Part shown: positions 1-7,360 of the stretch, piece after piece
Position numbering within the stretch: the first letter of the stretch is position 1
Layout of the letters: the number at the start of each line of letters is the position of its first letter
DNA from: Legionellaceae bacterium
Lineage (GTDB): Bacteria; Pseudomonadota; Gammaproteobacteria; Legionellales; Legionellaceae
Length of the DNA stretch: 8,606 nucleotides
Direction of reading: 5' to 3'
Assembly: GCA_947470005.1 (NCBI GenBank)
Contig: CANISA010000054.1
Span: 1 to 8,606, forward strand
Notes under the pieces: generated by a model
Told to the model about the DNA's origin: nothing
Databases searched by the model: none
Seen by the model: the letters and a program-made list of their open reading frames with translations, nothing else
Made by a program: the position numbers and the translations under genes

Positions 1-34
1 GTTCTTGACAAAAAAGAAACGATGATAAATGAAA

Positions 35-147
35 GCGTTGACTTGTCAAATAGGAGTGTTCACCGAGGTTGATGCATCCTCATCTCACGAAGGACTCAAG
101 GGTCGACTGTTTAACAAACTTTTTCTCGTGGGTTGTTCAGTCAACGC
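35..147 (+). promoter_or_regulatory. Candidate structured 5' leader RNA upstream of lysAC
   Basis: Bases 35-43 (GCGTTGACT) are perfectly complementary to 139-147 (AGTCAACGC), which would make a 9-bp closing helix around about 95 bases. Inside it, 84-90 can pair with 126-132 (7 bp including one G-U), 65-68 with 78-81 (GAGG/CCTC), and 109-112 with 116-119. A competing pairing exists: 105-109 (GACTG) with 138-142 (CAGTC), continued by 113-117 with 133-137, would break the closing helix. A closed multi-arm domain with an alternative fold just before a biosynthetic gene suggests a riboswitch or attenuator. The string CACCGAGG at 61-68 recalls the CGCCGAGG core of the E. coli lysine riboswitch, but the other conserved blocks are not evident and the domain is shorter than the usual 170 or so bases. 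A 9-bp match somewhere in 220 random bases is uncommon but not rare (roughly one in ten), so this is a hypothesis. Confidence 0.33.
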
Positions 148-179
148 GTCGTCTATGACAAAAAATACGCTTGTGTAAC

Positions 180-219
180 CACGGCCCTCCGTGCTAATGT
201 TGTATTATTTTTGCACGGA
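180..219 (+). promoter_or_regulatory. Hairpin covering the lysAC ribosome binding site, with a competing upstream hairpin
   Basis: Bases 188-194 (TCCGTGC) pair perfectly with 213-219 (GCACGGA), leaving an 18-base A/T-rich loop. The downstream strand contains GGA at 217-219, the only Shine-Dalgarno-like bases before the lysAC start at 225. The same upstream strand (189-193, CCGTG) can instead pair with 180-184 (CACGG) across a 4-base loop, which would free the ribosome binding site. Such mutually exclusive pairings are typical of translational expression platforms. Whether the leader domain at 35-147 controls the choice is inference; the pairings themselves are directly visible. Confidence 0.35.
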
Positions 220-224
220 ACCTC

Positions 225-2819
225 ATGATGCAACAACTCATTACAAAATTTTGTGGTACCAGCGTTTCCTCGCGGGAAACATGGGAGCATATTTTAGACA
301 TCACACGCCGTCACATTCACGATGGCGCTCAACCCATCATCGTTTGCTCGGCACTCTCTCAAGCTTCCAATAAGCTCGAAAAAATGACCGAGGCCGCCTT
401 AATCAACGAGCATCACAGCCTTCAAACCGAGCTCCTGAACGATTACCAAGCCCTGGCCCGCGCGCTGGAGGTTGAAAACCATGCCATTGCCCTCGATGGC
501 CAATCCTTACAACAGTGGCTCACGGGAATCTCCCTTCTGGGTGAGGCGCCGGCCAAAACACGCGCGCAAATTTTAAGCTTGGGCGAGCTGATGATGACCC
601 GTTTAGGCCATGCCTTTTTACTACGGAATGGAATCAACTGCTTATGGTTTGATGCACGTGAAGCCTTGATAACCACCCCCATTTTTGGTGGCGATGGGGC
701 TAATTACTTAGCCGCCCGTTGCGATGGCTTACCTAATCCTGCGTTGTCACAACGCTTGTCGACGTGTGGGGCTGACGTCATTATCACACAAGGCTTCATC
801 GCGTCGAATGCAGACGGTGAAACCGTCTTACTGGGCCGTGGCGGCTCCGATACATCAGCCGCATTGCTCGCGTCCATGCTGGGCGCTTCTGCCTGTGAAA
901 TTTGGACAGATGTGCCTGGAATCTACACTGCAAATCCACACCAACTCCCCAATGCTCGCTTACTCAAACAGCTTAATTACGACGAAGCACAAGAAATTGC
1001 GTCGATGGGCGCTAAAGTATTGCACCCACCGTGTATCCCACCCGTTCGTCGTGCAGGCATTCCGATGATTGTGAAATACACACGCCTGCCGGATCATTCC
1101 GGCACGCGAATCACACAAGAAAGTGATGAAGATGCGCCCCCGATTAAATCCATCCAAGTCAAACATAGCATCACGCTCATTTCCATCGACACCTTGAGTA
1201 TGTGGCAGCAAGTGGGATTTTTGGCCGATGTGTTTGCAACCTTTAAGCAGCATGGTTTTTCGGTGGATCTCCTTTCGTCGTCTGAGTTTAACGTCACCGT
1301 ATCATTAGACAGCAATATAAAATGGCGTAACCGTGAAGCACTTGAAGCCTTGATCGCGAGTTTAAATCAATTTTGTCGTGCAAAAATCATTGAGCCTTGC
1401 AGTGCAGTTAGCTTGGTGGGGCACCACATTAGAATGGTCCTCCCTCAATTAGGCCCCACATTGGAAGTCTTTGAGGCGAAGCAAATTTACCTCATGTCAC
1501 TCGCATCCAACGATTTAAATTTAACCTTCGTGGTGGATGAATCCCAAGCCGACAAACTCTGCCAACAATTACACGCCTTGCTGATTGAGAACAATCCTCA
1601 AAGTTTTTACTACTCTAAAAGTTGGCAGGAGCAATTTGGCACGCCGTCTACACGAAAAATCCCGTGGTGGGAGCACGCGCGTGATCAATTATTGCACCTC
1701 GCCGAAACGCAATCACCTTGCTACGTCCACCACGCGCCAACGCTGGTGGAGAAAGCGAATGAATTGCTCACGCTCACCGCCATTGACCAGCTTTTTTATG
1801 CCATCAAAGCCAATCCTTATGCCGAGCTCTTAACGACACTAGAAGCCCGAGGCGTGGGCTTTGAATGCGTATCCATTCAAGAATTAAAGCACGTTGTAAA
1901 CCTTTTTCCGACCTTGGATAAACATCGCCTCTTGTTTACTCCCAATTTCGCTGCAAAAGCAGAGTACGAATACGCGCTGACGTTGGGTTGCTACGTGACC
2001 ATCGACAGCCTTTACCCGCTTGAGCACTGGCCCGAACTCTTATCGGGACACTCCATTTTATTACGCATCGACCCCGGTTGTGGTGCAGGGCATCATAAAT
2101 ACGTCTGCACGGGAGGCAATGAATCCAAATTTGGGATCCCTAAATCAAGCATTGCCGACGTGGCCGCTCGCGTTAACGCACACAACATCCACGTCATCGG
2201 CTTGCACGCACACTCTGGCAGCGGCATCCTTTCACCGGATCTATGGCAACAAACCGCGTTGATGTTAGCCGAAGAAACCGCACGATTTCCTGATGTCCGC
2301 ATCCTCAACTTAGGCGGAGGGCTCGGTGTCATGGACAAGCCCGGACAACAACCGTTGGATTTAGACGCCCTCAATCAATCACTCATGGCCGTCAAGTCTC
2401 GCTACCCCCATTTATCCTTTTGGCTTGAACCGGGGCGATTTTTTGTTGCTGAAAGTGGCGTCATATTAGCCAAAGTAACCCAATGCAAAGAGAAAGGGCG
2501 CGTGCGCTTCGTTGGTATTGAAACGGGAATGAACTCATTGATTCGCCCCGCTTTATACGGTGCTTATCATGAAATCGTGAATTTAACCCGTTTAACCGAA
2601 GATAAAGCAGGATTTGCGCATGTCGTTGGCCCCATTTGTGAATCAGCAGATACCCTAGGCTACGATCGCTTGCTGCCCACAACTTATGAGCAAGACGTCC
2701 TTTTGATTGCGAACACCGGTGCATACGGCCATTGCATGGGGTCCTCCTACAACATGAGGCCTCCCGCACAAGAAATCATGCTGGAATCGACTGATTCAAT
2801 GCCTCACGAATCATGCTAG
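225..2819 (+). CDS. lysAC: Bifunctional aspartate kinase / diaminopimelate decarboxylase
   Basis: This 864-residue fusion catalyses the first step (phosphorylation of aspartate) and the last step (decarboxylation of meso-diaminopimelate to lysine) of cytosolic lysine synthesis. The kinase half starts with KFCGTSV (8-14), followed by GRGGSDTSA (204-212), WTDVPGIYTANP (227-238) and GAKVLHP (262-268). Two ACT-like regulatory domains follow at about 310-460; they resemble lysine-sensitive E. coli LysC, with GFLADVF (331-337) and FSVDL (345-349). The PLP-dependent decarboxylase half runs from about 475 to the end: YAIKAN with the probable PLP lysine K528, GLHAHSGSG (660-668), GGGLG (697-701), EPGR (735-738), C805 in PICES and Y834 in GAYG. 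The size agrees with the roughly 860-870-residue LysAC proteins I recall from Xanthomonas/Xylella. The start is constrained because an in-frame stop lies at 195-197 and no other start codon precedes 225; ATG at 228 is an alternative. The ribosome site (GGA, 217-219) is weak and lies in a hairpin. Position 10 is Cys where aspartokinases normally have Gly. Confidence 0.96.
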   Translation: MMQQLITKFCGTSVSSRETWEHILDITRRHIHDGAQPIIVCSALSQASNKLEKMTEAALINEHHSLQTELLNDYQALARALEVENHAIALDGQSLQQWLTGISLLGEAPAKTRAQILSLGELMMTRLGHAFLLRNGINCLWFDAREALITTPIFGGDGANYLAARCDGLPNPALSQRLSTCGADVIITQGFIASNADGETVLLGRGGSDTSAALLASMLGASACEIWTDVPGIYTANPHQLPNARLLKQLNYDEAQEIASMGAKVLHPPCIPPVRRAGIPMIVKYTRLPDHSGTRITQESDEDAPPIKSIQVKHSITLISIDTLSMWQQVGFLADVFATFKQHGFSVDLLSSSEFNVTVSLDSNIKWRNREALEALIASLNQFCRAKIIEPCSAVSLVGHHIRMVLPQLGPTLEVFEAKQIYLMSLASNDLNLTFVVDESQADKLCQQLHALLIENNPQSFYYSKSWQEQFGTPSTRKIPWWEHARDQLLHLAETQSPCYVHHAPTLVEKANELLTLTAIDQLFYAIKANPYAELLTTLEARGVGFECVSIQELKHVVNLFPTLDKHRLLFTPNFAAKAEYEYALTLGCYVTIDSLYPLEHWPELLSGHSILLRIDPGCGAGHHKYVCTGGNESKFGIPKSSIADVAARVNAHNIHVIGLHAHSGSGILSPDLWQQTALMLAEETARFPDVRILNLGGGLGVMDKPGQQPLDLDALNQSLMAVKSRYPHLSFWLEPGRFFVAESGVILAKVTQCKEKGRVRFVGIETGMNSLIRPALYGAYHEIVNLTRLTEDKAGFAHVVGPICESADTLGYDRLLPTTYEQDVLLIANTGAYGHCMGSSYNMRPPAQEIMLESTDSMPHESC

Positions 2820-5800
2820 CTGACGCAGAAGCCCGCGTTCGCGCCACCGATCCATGTTTATCATGCATTGTGCAAGCGCCCGCTGGATCAGGTAAAACGG
2901 AGATCCTCACTCAACGTTTTTTGAGGTTATTGAGCACGGTGAGTGCGCCGGAGCAAATCGTAGCACTCACGTTTACTCGAAAAGCCGCCAATGAAATGCG
3001 CGAACGAATCTTGCTTGCACTGCAACGTGCAACGCGAGGCGAAATGCCCGAGTCCCCCCATCAACAACGAACGTACCGTTATGCAACAGACGCGCTAATC
3101 AACGATAAAACCCACGGCTGGCAACTGCTCCAAACACCGCAGCGCTTGCGCATCACCACCATTGACTCACTCTGCCAAACCTTGGCGCATGCCATCCCCT
3201 TGGCCGAGAAACAAACGCCCTATGCGCGCCTCACCGATACCCCAGATGGCCTCTACCTCACCGCCGCCCGCGCGTGCCTTGCTTACGCCTTAGACAATCC
3301 AGATTATCACGCGCCCCTTCAAATCCTTCTAGAACACCTGGATAACCGTCAAGATCGGCTGCTCGCCTTGTTTAGCGAGCAACTCAGCTCGCGTGAACAG
3401 TGGTTACGACCGCTGTATCAAGCGCGCCTTCAGGATAAATCGCAGTACGAGCACGCATTGCGTGCCATTGAGCAACATGAAATTGCTCGTTTTCAAGCCA
3501 GTATTCCTGCCGCGTGTATACAGCCTTTAATTGACTTAACACGCCAAGTCGCCTGCATTGAAGCCAATCCCGCATCAAAACGTTATTGCCTCTGTCACTG
3601 GCAAGCCTTGGCTGATTTAGACAGCACGCTCATTGAAGGCTTATCAACCCTGCTGCTCACCTCGCAAAACACCTTACGTAAAGCCTTTGACCACCACGTC
3701 GGTTTAAAACGAGGAGCATGCCCGGATAAAGACTACACGGCACTCAAAGCCGCAAGCAAAATATTACTGACCGAATTAGAAGAAACACCGGGATTTTTGG
3801 ACGCACTCGTCCGTGTACGGCTGCTTCCCCCTCCAGCGTACCCACCGGCGCAATGGGAGGCGCTCCAGGCGCTGTTAAGCATACTTCCCTTGCTAGCAGG
3901 TCACTTACACCTTGTGTTCAATCAAGAAAATGAGGTTGACTTCTCAGCCGTTGCGAACCAAGCACAGCTTGCCCTGCGCGAAAACGATGCCCCCACCGAT
4001 CTAGCCCTTTACCTTGACAGGGCCATCCACCATCTTTTAATTGATGAGTTTCAAGACACATCGATGCAACAATTTGACTTGATCACGCAATTGGTCGAAG
4101 GCTTCGAGCCGGGCACGGGGAAAACATTATTCATCGTCGGCGACCCCATGCAATCCATCTACCGCTTTCGAGGGGCTGAAGTGGGTCTTTTCCTGCACGC
4201 GCAACGTGAAGGCATCGGTCCTGTTCATCTCACCCCGTTGCACTTGAGTTGTAATTTTCGTTCCAGTGAAACACTGGTGAATTGGATCAACCATCGGTTC
4301 AAACAAATCTTCCCAACACAAGACGACCTTGAATCCGGTGCCGTCACCTTTCACACCGCCACAGCCATCAACCCGCCCGATGAAACACGTGGCGTCAGTG
4401 CTTACCAATACACGACACGTGCCGAAGAAGCACATGCGATCGCTCGTCTTGCCGAGCACGAATTAATCACGCACCCAACCGAACAAATCGCGCTCCTGGT
4501 GCGGGGTCGAAGCCAGTTGACTGCCATCACGCGTGCTCTACGCCAAGAAGGGATCCCTTATCAGGGTATTGATATCGATTGGATGTCTACGTTGCCCCAT
4601 GTGCGCGACGTGTGGTCGCTGACCGAGGCGTTACTTATGCCCGCGAATCGGCTGGCGTGGCTTGCGCTCCTTCGAAGCCCTTGGTGTGGGTTGTCCTTGT
4701 CTGATCTGCATGTCATTGCTAATGTGGATAAAAAACAATCGATTTACGTCGCGCTGTCGCAGTGGGAGACACTCGACGGCTTAAGTGACGATGGCCTTAT
4801 TCGCGTGCGTTATCTCCACGTTGTTTTTCAGGACGCGCTCATGCGCCGACATCAGCAACCGTTGGTTGCCTGGCTGACCCAAACGCTGCAGCGCTTGCAT
4901 GTGGATGCCGTGCTTCATCCCGCGGAACAAGATGATCTCGAGCAGTTTTGGCAGCTGATTGAAACCTATGAACGCGATGGACAATTGGCTGATCTCACAC
5001 GGTTTAAGCACGCATTAGATACGCTGTACTCCAAACAACTGACCCCATCTAGACTTCAGATCATGACCATTCACAAAGCCAAAGGGCTCGAGTTTGATTG
5101 CGTCATCTTGCCCAGCCTCGGCGCAAAAACATCCAACAGCGATAGGCCGTTGCTGCGCTGGCTCACCTTGCCCACGACAGACGCCGAGCCTCTAGTGCTG
5201 GTGTCTCCCATTCAAGCAGCCCAGCACGACCATTGCCCGTTGTATGATTACCTCGGAAAATTAGACACAGAAAAAAGCCAGTATGAACAGCAGCGTTTGC
5301 TGTATGTGGCCGTAACTCGTGCAAAAAAACGCCTTTACCTACTCGATCATTCCGATAAGGCCACGCGCGGGACGTTCCGCGCGCTGTTAGACGCCGAAGC
5401 ATTTCTACCCATGACTCACGAGGTGCCCGACGACAGTCAGCCGGCAAGTTACCCCCCTCTGGCGCATCTCCCTCTGACGTTTTATGCCATATCAAACAGC
5501 CACCCACTGCCACCCACTACGTACTCAACCGTACCTCTGACGGACAATCCCGCGCGCTTGCTCGGCGTTGTCGCTCACGATCTGCTTCAATGGATTTGCA
5601 CGAACCACCCCAAAACAGAAGAGGAGGTTCCTTGGGAGCTGGCTCATCATGCACTTCGACGCTATGGATTTGATGCAGCCGACCTACACGCCGCGAAACA
5701 ACGCTTAAATGAAACCATTTCTCCTCTGTTTCACAACAAAAGAGGACAATGGATCATAAAAGCGCACCAAGACGAGCGAAACGAATACGAGCTATTAGTG

Positions 5801-6040
5801 AATCATCACAACGACATCCGCACACAAATCATTGACCGAACGTTTCATGACAACGGGGTGTGCTGGATCATTGATTTTAAAACCGGGCACCAAGACACGA
5901 CACATCATGCACAAGTCAACGCGTATGCGGCACATTTAACGCACCAAACCACCTCCCCCATCCGCTGCGGGCTGTATTACCTCAATACACACCATTGGGT
6001 GGAGTGGGAATGGGTACAAAGCGCACCGTGCGTTACTTAG
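2813..6040 (+). CDS. UvrD/RecB-like superfamily I DNA helicase-nuclease (AddA-like)
   Basis: This 1075-residue protein should unwind and degrade DNA ends for double-strand break repair in the cytosol. Helicase motifs appear in order: Walker A APAGSGKT (22-29), motif Ia TFTRKAANEMR (about 53-63), DEFQDTS (411-417), GDPMQSIYRFRGAE (443-456), LSCNFRS (478-484), IMTIHKAKGLEF (750-761) and LLYVAVTRAKK (829-839). The C-terminal PD-(D/E)XK nuclease of the RecB/AddA type looks intact: H922 in VVAHDLL, D1008 in IIDRTF, the D1021-F-K1023 core, and Q1034-xxx-Y1038. The length fits the beta/gammaproteobacterial UvrD/AddA-like family and is shorter than most RecB proteins. The start overlaps the end of lysAC by 7 bases (ATGCTAG) with no clear Shine-Dalgarno sequence, so translation is probably coupled to lysAC. 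Relatives usually work with an AddB-like nuclease encoded nearby; none lies in this window. The subfamily (AddA versus RecB-like) is uncertain, so I give no symbol. Confidence 0.93.
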   Translation: MLADAEARVRATDPCLSCIVQAPAGSGKTEILTQRFLRLLSTVSAPEQIVALTFTRKAANEMRERILLALQRATRGEMPESPHQQRTYRYATDALINDKTHGWQLLQTPQRLRITTIDSLCQTLAHAIPLAEKQTPYARLTDTPDGLYLTAARACLAYALDNPDYHAPLQILLEHLDNRQDRLLALFSEQLSSREQWLRPLYQARLQDKSQYEHALRAIEQHEIARFQASIPAACIQPLIDLTRQVACIEANPASKRYCLCHWQALADLDSTLIEGLSTLLLTSQNTLRKAFDHHVGLKRGACPDKDYTALKAASKILLTELEETPGFLDALVRVRLLPPPAYPPAQWEALQALLSILPLLAGHLHLVFNQENEVDFSAVANQAQLALRENDAPTDLALYLDRAIHHLLIDEFQDTSMQQFDLITQLVEGFEPGTGKTLFIVGDPMQSIYRFRGAEVGLFLHAQREGIGPVHLTPLHLSCNFRSSETLVNWINHRFKQIFPTQDDLESGAVTFHTATAINPPDETRGVSAYQYTTRAEEAHAIARLAEHELITHPTEQIALLVRGRSQLTAITRALRQEGIPYQGIDIDWMSTLPHVRDVWSLTEALLMPANRLAWLALLRSPWCGLSLSDLHVIANVDKKQSIYVALSQWETLDGLSDDGLIRVRYLHVVFQDALMRRHQQPLVAWLTQTLQRLHVDAVLHPAEQDDLEQFWQLIETYERDGQLADLTRFKHALDTLYSKQLTPSRLQIMTIHKAKGLEFDCVILPSLGAKTSNSDRPLLRWLTLPTTDAEPLVLVSPIQAAQHDHCPLYDYLGKLDTEKSQYEQQRLLYVAVTRAKKRLYLLDHSDKATRGTFRALLDAEAFLPMTHEVPDDSQPASYPPLAHLPLTFYAISNSHPLPPTTYSTVPLTDNPARLLGVVAHDLLQWICTNHPKTEEEVPWELAHHALRRYGFDAADLHAAKQRLNETISPLFHNKRGQWIIKAHQDERNEYELLVNHHNDIRTQIIDRTFHDNGVCWIIDFKTGHQDTTHHAQVNAYAAHLTHQTTSPIRCGLYYLNTHHWVEWEWVQSAPCVT

Positions 6041-6075
6041 AATAACAGTGCATTTTTTCGCTTGCCTGTTTTTTA

Positions 6076-6143
6076 GTAAAACCCCACGTCATCCCAAACG
6101 ATTGGAGATCCCTCACTTCGTTCGGGATGACGTGGGGTGTTAC
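6076..6143. repeat. 68-base imperfect palindrome, likely a dispersed REP/MITE-like element
   Basis: The arms 6076-6100 and 6119-6143 are inverted repeats of 25 bases with two mismatches, around an 18-base loop (6101-6118). The core of each arm is CCCCACGTCATCCC and its complement. On the minus strand the element reads through GTCATCCCGAACG and then AAGTGAGGGATCTCC, a string I remember as a dispersed intergenic palindrome in several unrelated bacteria, including intracellular ones. It occupies most of the gap between the helicase gene and mrp (6041-6218). The rest of that gap is A/T-rich, and I see no convincing promoter in it. Only one copy lies in this window, so repetitiveness is inferred from memory. 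Confidence 0.7.
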
Positions 6144-6150
6144 GTTTTTT
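6076..6150 (+). terminator. Possible intrinsic terminator after the helicase gene
   Basis: The long G/C-rich palindrome at 6076-6143 is followed one base later by six T residues (6145-6150), and it starts 36 bases after the helicase stop codon. As RNA this is a very stable stem with a U tract, which would suit rho-independent termination of the lysAC-helicase transcript. The 18-base loop and 25-bp stem are larger than in ordinary terminators, so the function may be incidental to the repeat. No comparable T tract flanks it in the opposite orientation. Confidence 0.42.
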
Positions 6151-6218
6151 AGCTGTATCTTGTGTTTTGTCTCTCAATTTGTTTTGATGAGTGCATTGTT
6201 AGAGCCCCGAGAAGAAAC

Positions 6219-7295
6219 ATGAACATTGAAAAAACGATAGAACAGCTATTAACCACCCTTACTGATCCTTTTTTGGCGCAAACTGCGCGCGACATGGGCG
6301 TGAAATCAACATTCAGTCTTGAAGGGGACACCTGTGCACTCCATTTGTCCGCCGGGTTTCCAACCCACTTACTTGAAAAAACATTCCTTCCTCGCCTGCA
6401 AGCGGCCTTACAACAAGCGCTCCCTGACCACCGCATCGAAGTAACCTTGAATCAGTTCATCAAGGCACATCGCACCCAATTGGCAGGAAAAGGATTACGG
6501 GGCGTACGAAACACGATCGCCATCGCCTCAGGTAAAGGCGGGGTTGGTAAATCCACCGTCACTGTAAACATCGCCACAGCATTGGCTCGATTAGGCGCAC
6601 GCGTGGGGATCCTCGATGCAGACATCTATGGCCCAAGTATCCCCATCATGTTAGGAAAAACCGAACCCGTGCAGATGGACGGTGAACGATACCTGCCCGT
6701 GCGCGCCCATGGCGTTCAAGCGATGTCAATCGGCTATCTAACCAATGAGACCAATTCGACACTCATTTGGCGTGGGCCCATGCTCGCCAAATCCCTGCTG
6801 CAAATGCTTGATATCACCGCATGGGACGAGCTCGATTATTTATTTATCGATTTACCCCCAGGGACGGGCGACATTCAATTAAGCCTGGTTCAAAAAATCC
6901 CATTAACCGCTGCAATAATTGTCACTACGCCCCAAAACGTCGCCACACATGATGCAGATAAGGCACTGAACTTGTTTGAAAAAACAGGGATTCACGTCCT
7001 AGGTATCGTTGAAAACATGTCGCAGCACCGTTGCGATCAATGTGGCCAGCAAACCGCGGTGTTTGGTGAAGGCGGTGCGTTGGCGCTTAGCAAAAAGCAT
7101 ACGTGCGAACTGCTTGGCCAGCTCCCACTCGATGCCCGCATTGGCGACGACAGCGATATCGGCTCACCGACGGCACTCCGTGATACGGGCTCGTTGACGG
7201 ATGCGTTTACGTTAGTCGCATTAAAAGCAGCCCTTGCACTTAGCCAACGACCACTCAACTACGCGGATAGGTTTCCCCACGTCGTGGTTGAATAA
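6219..7295 (+). CDS. mrp: Mrp/ApbC iron-sulfur cluster carrier ATPase
   Basis: This cytosolic P-loop ATPase of the Mrp/NBP35 family binds and delivers iron-sulfur clusters to client proteins. From the ATG at 6219 it has 358 residues, close to the 369 or so of E. coli Mrp. Residues 1-75 form a divergent MIP18/DUF59-type domain (TDPFLAQTARDMG). The ATPase follows: deviant Walker A SGKGGVGKST (104-113), LDADIYGPSIP (132-142), WRGPM, and FIDLPPGTGD. The family CxxC, which binds a bridging cluster at the dimer interface, is C272-DQ-C275. I chose ATG 6219 over the upstream in-frame GTG at 6162 because GAGAAG at 6209-6214 gives a ribosome site, the extra 19 residues have no family resemblance, and the resulting N-terminus fits the family. 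The palindromic element upstream separates it from the helicase gene, so it probably has its own promoter, although I could not identify one. Confidence 0.95.
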   Translation: MNIEKTIEQLLTTLTDPFLAQTARDMGVKSTFSLEGDTCALHLSAGFPTHLLEKTFLPRLQAALQQALPDHRIEVTLNQFIKAHRTQLAGKGLRGVRNTIAIASGKGGVGKSTVTVNIATALARLGARVGILDADIYGPSIPIMLGKTEPVQMDGERYLPVRAHGVQAMSIGYLTNETNSTLIWRGPMLAKSLLQMLDITAWDELDYLFIDLPPGTGDIQLSLVQKIPLTAAIIVTTPQNVATHDADKALNLFEKTGIHVLGIVENMSQHRCDQCGQQTAVFGEGGALALSKKHTCELLGQLPLDARIGDDSDIGSPTALRDTGSLTDAFTLVALKAALALSQRPLNYADRFPHVVVE

Positions 7296-7314
7296 AGGCT
7301 TCGTGACTAATCTA

Positions 7315-7323
7315 TGTTATACT
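7315..7323 (+). promoter_or_regulatory. Extended -10 promoter for ytfL
   Basis: TGTTATACT at 7315-7323 is a TGn extension plus a TATACT -10 box (5 of 6 matches to TATAAT) in the 65-base gap between mrp and ytfL. No good -35 lies at the usual spacing: AGGCTT at 7296-7301 is poor, and TTGAAT at 7288-7293 is 24 bases away. Extended -10 promoters can work without one. Transcription would start near 7330, giving a leader of about 30 bases before the start codon. This suggests ytfL is expressed independently of mrp. Confidence 0.5.
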
Positions 7324-7360
7324 TTGCTCGGACACAACGTCACTCAATCAGGAGAAAACG

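Noticed and set aside
5..31. Promoter with a perfect TTGACA -35 box at 5-10
   Set aside because: The best -10-like words (GATAAA at 24-29, TAAATG at 26-31) are too close or match poorly, so I cannot support a specific promoter, although one is needed near here.
22..72. A 16-codon possible leader peptide (MINESVDLS...)
   Set aside because: It has no lysine codons and only a weak ribosome site, so it does not fit classic attenuation.
1..147. Canonical lysine riboswitch (RF00168 type)
   Set aside because: Only the CCGAGG-like block is recognisable; the other conserved junction elements and the overall length do not fit by eye.
29..178. A 49-codon open frame (starting MKALTCQIG) across the leader
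   Set aside because: No Shine-Dalgarno sequence, no recognisable domain, no runs of lysine or threonine codons expected of an attenuator peptide, and a length easily reached by chance. The RNA pairing in the same bases is a better explanation.
203..208. TATTAT as a -10 box for a near-leaderless lysAC transcript
   Set aside because: No -35 at a suitable distance; the A/T-rich stretch is the loop of the 188-219 hairpin.
191..373. 60-codon GTG-initiated frame overlapping the lysAC start
   Set aside because: It overlaps the well-supported lysAC frame, has no family resemblance and is a shadow frame.
5500..5519. Small direct repeat CACCCACTGC/CACCCACTAC within the helicase gene
   Set aside because: It codes for a variable linker before the nuclease domain and is too short and isolated to be meaningful.
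7303..7343. GTGAC/GTCAC inverted pair between mrp and ytfL
   Set aside because: Only 5 bp over a 31-base gap and no T tract; not convincing as a terminator.
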